A stretch of DNA of 32,659 nucleotides, from positions 1-32,659 of the forward strand of contig DASYML010000086.1 of the NCBI GenBank assembly GCA_036009045.1, read 5' to 3'. The first letter of the stretch is position 1; each line of letters starts with the position of its first letter. The notes beneath the pieces were generated by a model, which saw nothing but the letters and a program-made list of their open reading frames with translations, searched no databases and was not told where the DNA came from. This document shows, one piece after another, positions 8,549 to 15,184 of this stretch. A program made the position numbers and the translations under genes. This stretch comes from DASYML01 sp036009045 (GTDB lineage Bacteria > Acidobacteriota > Blastocatellia > Pyrinomonadales > Pyrinomonadaceae).

Positions 8549-8605
8549 GTTTTCAGTTTTCAGTAAAGACACCTTGCTCGTAACTCAAAACTGAAAACTG
8601 AAAAC
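8549..8605. repeat. Intergenic palindrome, CAGTTTT family
   Basis: GTTTTCAGTTTTCAGT at 8549-8564 is perfectly complementary to 8590-8605, with a 25-nt loop. Each arm contains two tandem TTTTCAG words. The right arm touches the TAG stop of the DUF62 gene, so this is its probable transcription end. Confidence 0.75.
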
Positions 8606-9393
8606 TATTCGACTTCAATGCGCGCTCCGATGAGCGGGTGGTTGAAGGATGCGGAGGCATTGCCGCCGCGCAGGAAGAGTTCCATCCAGCGCGTCTCCTG
8701 TCCATCCCTGTTTTTCCAGCCGCTACTGCCGGGCGCGAACGCCATCTGTCCATGTTCGACGGCGAAACTGCCGTCGCTCTCAATCGCTTCCCTCTCATAC
8801 TCGCCGATGCGGACGCGCACGCGCCGACCCGCACGCGTCTCTTCAGCGCCGCCCGCCCTGATGGTCGTCTTCAAATTGCCGTAGCCATCTATGTAGGCGA
8901 TGCGGTTCGACGGCACTTCTGGAATCAGCGTGCGCTGGATTTCTTCGCCGAGCGCTTCGGGTTGGCCCAGCGCGATAGCGCCCGCCGCCTGCGGGAAGAG
9001 ATCGCGCGAGCGAAACTGCGAGCCTTCGGCGGTGACTGAAGCCCAGCGCAACTCTTCCGCCGCCTCGCGCACGAAAGAGAAAGCGTGACCGGCGTTGACG
9101 CCGATGACGCGCACGCCCGTCGGCAAACGCGCGAAGGCCAGTCGCTCTCCGGCATTGCCTTCGCGCGCTTCCTCATCATCCCTGCGCGGCGCGACGTTGT
9201 GATAAATAACGGTCCCTGTCGGAGCCTCGTTGAGACCCAGTTGGGCCACGCAGAAGCCAGCGGCGAGCGTCGAAAAAGCTGGCACCGGCGTGAGCACAGG
9301 TTCCCCATCCGGCAGGAATAATTTTATGCGCTGGACCACTTCCGCAAAGGCCAGATCGCCCTGTCCGTAATCCCCAATAATATGAACTAACAT
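8605..9393 (-). CDS. DUF62/SAM-hydroxide adenosyltransferase-like protein
   Basis: This 262-residue protein resembles the DUF62 family, which includes SAM hydrolases and the chlorinase/fluorinase enzymes that attack S-adenosylmethionine to give adenosine and methionine (or a halogenated adenosine). Support comes from the start IIGDYGQGD, the central VNAGHAFSFV, then FRSRDLFPQAAGAI (residues 127-140), and YIDGYGNLKTTI at the beginning of the C-terminal beta domain. Canonical members read FHGRDIFAP at the 127 block; here the histidine of the Asp-Arg-His triad is replaced by Arg128, so water activation may not work in the usual way. The start ATG at 9393 has GGGAAGGG about seven bases upstream. 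It lies between the aldo/keto reductase and efp. The family is moderately certain; the activity is not. Confidence 0.68.
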   Translation of the reverse strand: MLVHIIGDYGQGDLAFAEVVQRIKLFLPDGEPVLTPVPAFSTLAAGFCVAQLGLNEAPTGTVIYHNVAPRRDDEEAREGNAGERLAFARLPTGVRVIGVNAGHAFSFVREAAEELRWASVTAEGSQFRSRDLFPQAAGAIALGQPEALGEEIQRTLIPEVPSNRIAYIDGYGNLKTTIRAGGAEETRAGRRVRVRIGEYEREAIESDGSFAVEHGQMAFAPGSSGWKNRDGQETRWMELFLRGGNASASFNHPLIGARIEVE

Positions 9394-9429
9394 TCGGTTT
9401 CCCTTCCCTTGTTCGTTAAATGAGCGGCG

Positions 9430-9497
9430 AGAGGCTTGAGATTAGAGGCTAGTGGAAATCCAAATTCTTTAACCAGTCTCCAGTCTCTAGCCTCTGC
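9430..9497. repeat. Intergenic palindrome, GAGGCTAG family (degenerate copy)
   Basis: The left arm contains AGAGGCTTGAGATTAGAGGCT and the right arm CTCCAGTCTCTAGCCTCT. Pairing is imperfect. It sits between the aldo/keto reductase stop and the DUF62 gene and belongs to the family seen near 18805, 23793 and 25198. Confidence 0.6.
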
Positions 9498-9501
9498 TTT
9501 T

Positions 9502-10473
9502 CTACTGAGACCAGCCCGTGGGCTTTCTGTCCCAACGATGTTGACGCAACCGCTCATATAGTTCAATCGGGAGCGGCCCCTCGTCGCTCGCCTTGATGTT
9601 CGATTCGACATGTGCGGTCTTGCGCATCCCCGGAATGATAGTGCTGACCATCGGCTCGTTGAGAATAAAGCGGAGGGCCATCTCCGGCATCGTCATCCCG
9701 TCCGGGATGAGAGGCTTTAAGGCATCTGCGCGCTCGACGCTCGGAATCAAATTCTCCGGCACGAAGTAAGTATTGCGCCAGTCGCCTGCGGGCCAGGTGC
9801 TGGACTTGGTGAGCGTGCCGGTCAGCGTGCCTTCGTCAAAGGGCACGCGCGCGATAACGGCCACGTCCCGCTCGCGGCAGGCCGGAAACAATTCATCCGA
9901 AGGGTTCTGGTCGAAGATGTTATAGATGACCTGCACCGCATCAACGAGGCCGCTACGGACGGCGCGCACGCCATTCCAGGGTTCCCAACGATTGATGCTG
10001 ATGCCGACGGCGTGCAGGAGTCCCTGTCGTTTTAACTCGAACATCTTATTGGACCAGCGTGCATCATCCACCCAGCTATCTTCCCAGACGTGAAATTGGA
10101 CCAGATCAAAACTCTCCAACCCCGCGTTAGCGAGACTCTTATGCACGTACTCTTCTATGTGGTCGGGCGGGAAACAATCATCCAGCGTAAACTCGCGGCG
10201 GCTGGGCCACTTAAAATTTTTGGGCGGAATTTTGGTCGCGGTATAGAGCCGCCGTTCAGGGTTGGCGCGCATGAGTTGGCCCAGAAGAGCTTCGCTGTGT
10301 CCCTCGCCATAACCCCAGGCCGTGTCGAAAAAGTTGCAGCCTGAATCAACCGAGCGCTGCAAGGCGCGCATGGACTCTTCATCATCCGACCCGCTCCAAC
10401 CGCCCATCCCCCACATGCCGTAGCCAATCTCGCTCACCTCCCAACCCGTTCGTCCAAACCGCCTGTATCTCAT
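9502..10473 (-). CDS. Aldo/keto reductase
   Basis: This NADPH-dependent oxidoreductase of the aldo/keto reductase superfamily is a TIM barrel of 323 residues. The opening MRYRRFGRTGWEVSEIGYG is the family's first strand. The catalytic tetrad is visible: Asp50 and Tyr55 in FFDTAWGYG, Lys81 in ATKIPPK, and His128 in VQFHVWED. The coenzyme loop appears near the end as STIIPGMRKTAHVESNI. The longest frame begins two codons earlier at 10479, but GGGGAG touches that ATG directly; it stands six bases before the ATG at 10473, which is therefore preferred. The substrate cannot be read from sequence. It is monocistronic, with palindromes on both sides. Confidence 0.92.
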   Translation of the reverse strand: MRYRRFGRTGWEVSEIGYGMWGMGGWSGSDDEESMRALQRSVDSGCNFFDTAWGYGEGHSEALLGQLMRANPERRLYTATKIPPKNFKWPSRREFTLDDCFPPDHIEEYVHKSLANAGLESFDLVQFHVWEDSWVDDARWSNKMFELKRQGLLHAVGISINRWEPWNGVRAVRSGLVDAVQVIYNIFDQNPSDELFPACRERDVAVIARVPFDEGTLTGTLTKSSTWPAGDWRNTYFVPENLIPSVERADALKPLIPDGMTMPEMALRFILNEPMVSTIIPGMRKTAHVESNIKASDEGPLPIELYERLRQHRWDRKPTGWSQ

Positions 10474-10510
10474 CAACATCTCCCCGCCAAAGATTCAAAG
10501 ATTTAAGACT

Positions 10511-10705
10511 TATATCAACTTGCAAATGGACGCGACTCACTTCTTTGCGCCTGTGCGCCTTGGCGTGAGCTTATCCGTGATAGCCTTCACACCTCTTTCA
10601 ATGAGAACGAAACAAACTCACGCCAAGGCGCTAAGGCGCAAAGAAGAAGACGCAAAGAAAAGGGTCGCCTTCAACTGCAATGCGCTATGAAACCGCTCTG
10701 ACCCT
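10511..10705. repeat. Intergenic nested palindrome, GCGCCTTGGCG core
   Basis: The core stem is 30 bp, 10540-10569 with 10617-10646, with two mismatches; the arms carry GCGCCTTGGCG and CTTCTTTGCGCC words. Outside it are remnants of the MITE-like ends (TATATCAACTTGCAAATGG on the left; on the complementary strand of the right side, AGCGGTTTCATAGCGCATTG). It fills the space between the ABC permease stop and the aldo/keto reductase start. Confidence 0.65.
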
Positions 10706-10710
10706 TCCGC

Positions 10711-11997
10711 TCATTTCCACTTAAAGATACGGAGCGCGATGATAAAGCTCAGCAGGCCCCAGATCAGCAAGACGCTAAGCTGCGACCAGTTCGCGGAGAG
10801 CGACGAGCCTTCGTTGATGATGGCGCGCAAGGCATCGTTGATGGCCGTCAGGGGCAGCGCCTTGATGAACGGTTGCAGGACCTGCGGGAAACGCGCGGAC
10901 GAAAAGAACGTGCCCGACATCAACCACATCGGCAGCATCACGAAGTTCGCCAGACCGGAAATCCCCTCAATCGTTTCGGGCCTCGCCGCGAGCAACGCCC
11001 CGATGCCGGAGAAGGAGAGGCCGCCGATAATTGAAACGACCGCCAGGCTCAAGAGCGAGCCATGAATCCTAACGCCGAAGACGAGCCACGCGAACCCCAT
11101 AATCGCCACGACTTCCAGCGCCAGAAAAATGAGGCGCGACATCATGAACGAGAATAGATAGTGCGAACGTCTCATCGGTGTCGCCGCGAATCGTTTGAGC
11201 AGTTTACGATTCCGTGCCGAGACGACCGCGAAACCTATCCCCCAGATACCGCTGCCCATCAGGTTGAGACCGATTAAACCCGGAATCAGAAAGTCTATAT
11301 AACGCGCGCCCGGCTCAGTCACTTTTTCATCCGCCGCGCTGGTGACATCGGCTCGCCCCATCCCACGCTGTAGAGCATCATCCACGGTGAGCCTCGCCAT
11401 GCGGCTCTCGGACCTCGTCGGGTCATAGCGATAATCGAAGACGTGGATGAGGGGTTGGGGGTTGGGGGTTAGGGGTTGGGGGCTGGGAGATAGAGTCGCT
11501 TCGCGGCCTGTCAATGTTGATTCTTGATTCCCGTTAGTTGATTGCTGATTTTCCCTCGCGCTGTTGCTGGCGGGACGCACGACGAGCGCGACCTTTCCGC
11601 TACGCAAAGCCTGCGCGGCATCCGTGGGTGAGAGTAGAGAAGGCTCTATGTCCGCGGAGCGCGCAAGGGCGTTGTAGATTTCGGTGGGTCCGGGACCGGA
11701 AATAGTTGGACCAGTATTCTCGACCGCGATGTGCAGCTTTTGCGGAGTCGTATTGCGAAACGCGATGCCGAGCGCGAAGGCCATCAGGACCGGAAAGACA
11801 AAGACCCAAAAGACGGCCTCCTTCTCGCGCCAGAATTCGCGCAGGCGTATGAGCGTCAACTCGATGAGCGGGTGAAACGTAGGGCTGCTCTCTGACACCT
11901 CCGGGTCGTCGCGGTCGGGTGGGCCACCCTCCGGCGGCTTCTCCTCGGCCCGCGCGGTGCGCTCATCCTCGATGAGTTCTGTTTTGGCTTCAGCCAT
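10711..11997 (-). CDS. ABC-2 type transporter permease
   Basis: This 428-residue inner-membrane permease has the ABC-2 layout: a cytoplasmic N-terminus, one membrane segment (about 63-82), a large extracytoplasmic region (83-235), then five further hydrophobic segments (about 236-258, 285-307, 318-337, 345-367, 407-425). The block MLPMWLMSGTFFSSARFP and the preceding GIGALLAARPETIEGISGL are typical of drug, lipid or polysaccharide exporters of this class. Its ATG at 11997 overlaps the ATPase gene by 8 bp, so the two are made together. Residues ~148-184 are a low-complexity block (Asn/Gln/Ser then PQPLTPNPQPL) in the extracytoplasmic loop that looks like an inserted repeat. The substrate is unknown. 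Confidence 0.88.
   Translation of the reverse strand: MAEAKTELIEDERTARAEEKPPEGGPPDRDDPEVSESSPTFHPLIELTLIRLREFWREKEAVFWVFVFPVLMAFALGIAFRNTTPQKLHIAVENTGPTISGPGPTEIYNALARSADIEPSLLSPTDAAQALRSGKVALVVRPASNSARENQQSTNGNQESTLTGREATLSPSPQPLTPNPQPLIHVFDYRYDPTRSESRMARLTVDDALQRGMGRADVTSAADEKVTEPGARYIDFLIPGLIGLNLMGSGIWGIGFAVVSARNRKLLKRFAATPMRRSHYLFSFMMSRLIFLALEVVAIMGFAWLVFGVRIHGSLLSLAVVSIIGGLSFSGIGALLAARPETIEGISGLANFVMLPMWLMSGTFFSSARFPQVLQPFIKALPLTAINDALRAIINEGSSLSANWSQLSVLLIWGLLSFIIALRIFKWK
11451..11487 (+). repeat. G-rich tandem tract inside the permease gene
   Basis: On the plus strand this stretch repeats GGGGTT/GGGGGTT units, giving at least five runs of four or more G in 37 bases, enough for a G-quadruplex on the strand that is the transcription template. 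It encodes the PQPLTPNPQPL segment of the ABC permease. A second simple-word stretch (TTGATTCTTGATTCCCG and following) lies at about 11518-11552 and encodes the Asn/Gln/Ser part. Confidence 0.75.
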
Positions 11998-12988
11998 CCC
12001 GCAGCATCCTTCCTGTCAAACTGACGAAGACATCTTCGAGCGTCGCCTGGTGCGTCGCCAGGGTAATCAGCGTCGCCTGCTGGCGTTCGAGTTCGTCCAG
12101 CAGGGAGGGCAGCGCCATGCCTATGTTTGAGACGGTCAGCGCGTGCGCGCCGCCCTCGCCGAGACGCATTCCTTTGACTCCCTGAAGCCTCCCCAGAGGC
12201 TCTGCATCAAGCTGGCCTTCGACGCTGAACTCCACAATCTGATCCGCGCCGAGCGAGGCAATCAATTCAGCAGGACTGCCGAGCGCGATAATCCTTCCGT
12301 GGTCCATAATCGCCACGCGGTCGCACAACCGCGTCGCCTCCTCCATGTAATGCGTCGTGAGCAGCACAGTGCCGCCGCTCGATAGATATTTCTCGACGAT
12401 GTCCCACAACTTCAAACGCGCCTGCGGGTCGAGTCCGGTCGTCGGCTCGTCCAGAAATAAAAGGTCCGGCGCGGAGACCATCGCCGTGGCGACCGCGAGC
12501 CGCTGCCTTTGCCCACCCGAAAGCTTGCCGACGCGCGCGCCCCGCTTCTCCTCAAGCTCTACCATGCGAATGACGTGGTCCACCGTGTGCCCGCGTTTGT
12601 AAAAACTGCGAAAGAGACGCACGGTCTCTTCGACCGTCACTTTCTCCGCGAGTTGTGTTTCCTGAAGCTGGACGCCGATGCGCTCGCGCAGTTCTCTATC
12701 ATGGCCTCCGCCCCAAGCCTGCCCGAGAATTTCCACCGTTCCGGCATCCGGCTTCGTCAACCCTTCCAGAATCTCTACGGTGGTCGTCTTGCCCGCGCCG
12801 TTTGGCCCCAGCAGACCGAAGCATTCGCCCGCGCGCAATTCCAGGTCCAACCCGTCAACCGCCCGCACATCCCCGTAATCTTTCACCAGAGACGTACAGC
12901 GCAGCGCCGGACGCTGGTCCAATGTCTGACCATCATCAACCATAGTCGTCGCCATTGACTGCGTCATACGGATAACAAATCCTTCCAC
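11990..12988 (-). CDS. ABC transporter ATP-binding protein
   Basis: This 332-residue ATPase powers the ABC-2 permease encoded just downstream. Walker A is GPNGAGKTT (61-69), the signature is LSGGQRQRLAVA, and Walker B with its D-loop is LLFLDEPTTGLD; the switch histidine is in LLTTHYMEEATRLCDR. The C-terminal ~80 residues match the DUF4162-like extension of DrrA/CcmA-type exporters. The longest frame starts with GTG at 12988, with GAGGATGG upstream. In-frame ATGs at 12967 and 12955 would put Walker A at the position usual for the family, so the exact start is uncertain. Its TGA lies inside the first codons of the permease, an 8-bp overlap that implies coupling. Confidence 0.92.
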   Translation of the reverse strand: MEGFVIRMTQSMATTMVDDGQTLDQRPALRCTSLVKDYGDVRAVDGLDLELRAGECFGLLGPNGAGKTTTVEILEGLTKPDAGTVEILGQAWGGGHDRELRERIGVQLQETQLAEKVTVEETVRLFRSFYKRGHTVDHVIRMVELEEKRGARVGKLSGGQRQRLAVATAMVSAPDLLFLDEPTTGLDPQARLKLWDIVEKYLSSGGTVLLTTHYMEEATRLCDRVAIMDHGRIIALGSPAELIASLGADQIVEFSVEGQLDAEPLGRLQGVKGMRLGEGGAHALTVSNIGMALPSLLDELERQQATLITLATHQATLEDVFVSLTGRMLRDG

Positions 12989-13018
12989 ATCAAAACCATC
13001 CTCGATAATCGTAATCTT

Positions 13019-13093
13019 ATACCAAGTTGCAGTAGAAGGGAGAGGTCAGTACCGCCTGACCTCATGTCCTCTCTTTCTACTGCAACTTGATAT
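13019..13093. repeat. Intergenic palindrome with inner hairpin
   Basis: ACCAAGTTGCAGTAGAAGGG (from 13021) pairs with the stretch ending CTACTGCAACTTGATAT at 13093. Inside is a second small stem, GAGGTCAG (13042-13049) with CTGACCTC (13056-13063). Its ends resemble the left end of the element near 10511. It lies upstream of the ABC ATPase gene. Confidence 0.7.
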
Positions 13094-13133
13094 TATTTTA
13101 CTTGAAGCCCAACGGGAAATGAAAAGTACGTCG

Positions 13134-13280
13134 AAAGGATGAAGGCGGAAGGATGAAGTGAAGCGGTTGAGTTAAGAGAATTGAGTTAATCATTCGCTGA
13201 ATAATTGGTCCAGCGAATAACTGATTCAGCGAATGACGGACTCAACCCTTTCATCCTTTATCCTTGCAGCTTCATCCTTG
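13134..13280. repeat. Palindrome reaching into the ion-channel gene, AAGGATGAAG family
   Basis: The left arm carries two AAGGATGAAG words, GGTTGAGTT and TCATTCGCTGAAT. The right arm carries the complements ATTCAGCGAATGA, ACTCAACC, and two CTTCATCCTT-like words. The right arm runs across the TGA stop (13226-13228) into the coding sequence of the channel, so it encodes the last ~19 residues of that protein. The loop contains TTGGTCCA. Confidence 0.7.
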
Positions 13281-14416
13281 TCTTTCTGGCATGCCTTCGT
13301 AAATTTTGTGGCGAGGACGGCGGGGTTGCGCTCCCAGGCGCTCGTCTGCCAGTTGTCAACGGATTCCTTTTCGACTATCCAGGGAGGCAGGGTCATCAAC
13401 ATGTTATCCGAGAGCGACTTAATGTAAGGCTCGTACATCTTGCGTAACTCATCTAGTTTCTCGTCTGCGTCTTCGCCATCGCGCAAGGGTACGCCGGACG
13501 ATGCGAGCGCGGCGCGGAGGCTCGTGAGTTGGCCCGCCGGAAGGCGTTCGTAGTCCCGCGATCTGGGTGAGACGTTGAAGACTTGAGCGATGTCAACCAC
13601 TGCGTGCCGCGCCATCGCAAAGGTTAACTGGGCCTGCCACGCGGGAGCGCCGTCCACCCCGACGATGACCAGCGCGCAGGTGTCCAGAATAGTCGTCAAC
13701 GCCGCGAGCCATGACTGGTTATCATGCTGCGAGCGATAGTAGCTGAGGACCGGGTAAGAGAGATGGCTCTCCATCAAATCCGAGGACCAGCGTTCCCAAT
13801 CCTGCAAGAGTTGGTTGAGCGCTTCCATGTTTCCGCTGCGCCCGTGCCTGCGCAGCAACTCGGCGGCGGTGGAGGGCGTGCCCGCGCGCGCGTCCAGTAA
13901 AGAGATGTTCACCTCGCGCCTGGAAAACGCCTGGTAGATGACGGGCAGGTATCCAATGATGATGGCTAAAAAGCCGAACCCGGTTCCCGCCTCGATGACC
14001 GTCACCGCCCGCGCCAAGGGCGTCACGGGCACGATGTCTCCGAGGCCCAGCGTGAAGAAGGTCGTCCCGCTCAGGTACAGGTCCGTAGAGAAACCCGTGG
14101 CCGAGCCTTTCGCCATATTTATCTCAGAGCCGAGCGCCCAGTGCAGAAAGGCAAAGCCGAGGATGAGTCCGACGGCCCACACCATGAGGAGCACGATCAA
14201 CGAAAGTGGACCGAAAAAGCTGAGATACGCTTCGCGTCTTTTGCGTTTACCGATGCGCCGCGCGATGGCCGCCCACGGTTGCCACGTCATAGTGTAGAAG
14301 AGCACCGTCAGCCGCAGCCTGCGCGTCACACGGCGGGGCAACACGATGGCCTCGAAGGCATCCAGGAGGACTACAAAAATAAAGAGACATCCGACGACGG
14401 CGATGAGAATTGTCAT
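13226..14416 (-). CDS. Pore-loop ion channel protein (Ion_trans_2 type)
   Basis: This 396-residue membrane protein has an N-terminal hydrophobic segment (1-20), a second one near residues 70-95, a pore region and a third segment near 140-165, followed by a long soluble C-terminal half. The pore helix and filter read TTFFTLGLGDIVP, like the TVGYGD filter of potassium channels but with Leu-Gly-Leu in place of Val-Gly-Tyr. Cation, probably potassium, conduction is inferred. The cytoplasmic part shows no RCK nucleotide-binding motif that I can see. The start ATG at 14416 has GGGAGG seven bases upstream. The last residues (KDKDEAARIKDERVESVIR) are charged and encoded by a palindrome arm, so the natural end of the family is probably shorter or different. 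Confidence 0.8.
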   Translation of the reverse strand: MTILIAVVGCLFIFVVLLDAFEAIVLPRRVTRRLRLTVLFYTMTWQPWAAIARRIGKRKRREAYLSFFGPLSLIVLLMVWAVGLILGFAFLHWALGSEINMAKGSATGFSTDLYLSGTTFFTLGLGDIVPVTPLARAVTVIEAGTGFGFLAIIIGYLPVIYQAFSRREVNISLLDARAGTPSTAAELLRRHGRSGNMEALNQLLQDWERWSSDLMESHLSYPVLSYYRSQHDNQSWLAALTTILDTCALVIVGVDGAPAWQAQLTFAMARHAVVDIAQVFNVSPRSRDYERLPAGQLTSLRAALASSGVPLRDGEDADEKLDELRKMYEPYIKSLSDNMLMTLPPWIVEKESVDNWQTSAWERNPAVLATKFTKACQKDKDEAARIKDERVESVIR

Positions 14417-14570
14417 TTCGCGCCTCCCGTGTCGTGCGCTGCGTAAAGAGGGATCAAGATAGAGCCTGCCTTGTATGCTTGTTCAAAGGGAATCAAGGGA
14501 CGATGGTTTAGTGGTTGTAATATTCAACGCTGAACCATTGGCGCAAAAAATTTTTGGACCAATTGCCCTC

Positions 14571-14975
14571 TCAGCAGCTACCGAGTTTCTTCAAGAGCGC
14601 GAGTAGATGTTTACGCTCATCCGCGCTGAACTCCGCGAATAGCTCACGCTCCTGCTCGGCCAGCGCGCGGACGCCGATCTCGAAACGCTTGCGGCCCTCG
14701 CCCGTAATCGCCGCGAGCACGCTGCGCCTGTCCTCCGGGTCGTTGACGCGCGACACCAAGCCGTCCGCTTCGAGCCTGTCCACAAGCTGCGTCATGTTCG
14801 ACTTAACACAGGCGATGCGCCCGGCCAACTGTCCCAGGGGCAAGGGTCTCCCGGCCTCCACCAGATGGCTCAGGACTCCCAACTTGACGAAGGAAAGCCC
14901 GGATTCGGTGAGCGCCGCTTCGATGCGTCCCTCGATCCGCTGGGCCGCACGCAGGAGTATCGCCGCCAGCGGCAC
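14571..14975 (-). CDS. MarR-family transcriptional regulator
   Basis: This is a winged-helix regulator of the MarR family, which binds palindromic DNA as a dimer and usually lets go on binding a small phenolic or an oxidant. With the start chosen here it has 134 residues: an alpha-1 helix (AAILLRAAQRIEGRIEA), the helix-turn-helix (LGQLAGRIACVKSNMTQLVDRLEADGL), the wing with DPEDRRSVLAAIT, and C-terminal dimer helices. A longer frame from ATG at 15050 would add 25 residues, but a strong promoter and a palindromic operator lie inside that stretch, so transcription would begin past its ATG. GTG at 14975, with AAAGAG just upstream, fits the family's usual N-terminus. Autorepression is likely from the operator position. 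A cysteine (in IACVKSN) in the recognition region could sense oxidants, which is speculative. Confidence 0.85.
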   Translation of the reverse strand: MPLAAILLRAAQRIEGRIEAALTESGLSFVKLGVLSHLVEAGRPLPLGQLAGRIACVKSNMTQLVDRLEADGLVSRVNDPEDRRSVLAAITGEGRKRFEIGVRALAEQERELFAEFSADERKHLLALLKKLGSC

Positions 14976-15005
14976 GGACTCTTTATTTGACGACTTACAA
15001 TTTTG

Positions 15006-15019
15006 GTTCACAAGTGAAC
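15006..15019. promoter_or_regulatory. Palindromic operator, probable MarR autoregulatory site
   Basis: GTTCAC-AA-GTGAAC is a perfect 6-2-6 inverted repeat, extended to 16 bases with one mismatch. It overlaps the -10 hexamer and the expected transcription start of the marR promoter. Size and form fit known MarR sites. Confidence 0.7.
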
Positions 15020-15046
15020 TATACGCCTCTGAACGAAAGATGTCAA
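15018..15046 (-). promoter_or_regulatory. Sigma-70 type promoter of the marR gene
   Basis: On the minus strand TTGACA (15046-15041) is followed after exactly 17 bases by TATAGT (15023-15018). This is a near-consensus housekeeping promoter. Transcription would begin about 15010, downstream of the ATG of the longest frame. Confidence 0.75.
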
Positions 15047-15067
15047 CCATCTCTCGTAATCAACCGC

Positions 15068-15173
15068 AGAATGAGCCACAGAGAAATGCGGATTGCGGAT
15101 TGCGGAATGAAACGCAGACTGTCTCTTAATTCCGCAATCCGCAATCCGCATTGTGTTCTCTGTGGCTCATTCT
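15068..15173. repeat. Intergenic palindrome, GCGGATT/CACAGAG mixed family
   Basis: The left arm (15068-15108) reads AGAATGAGCCACAGAGA and then three GCGGATT-like words; the right arm (15129-15173) is its complement with a few extra bases. The outer part shares the CCACAGAGA word with the CACAGAG palindromes. It separates the glycine-zipper gene from the marR promoter and may end its transcript. Confidence 0.75.
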
Positions 15174-15184
15174 TTCTTCCTGAT

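Noticed and set aside
8605..10479. Aldo/keto reductase, DUF62 protein and efp as a single operon
   Set aside because: They share a direction, but each gap holds a palindrome that may end transcription; the sequence alone does not support co-transcription.
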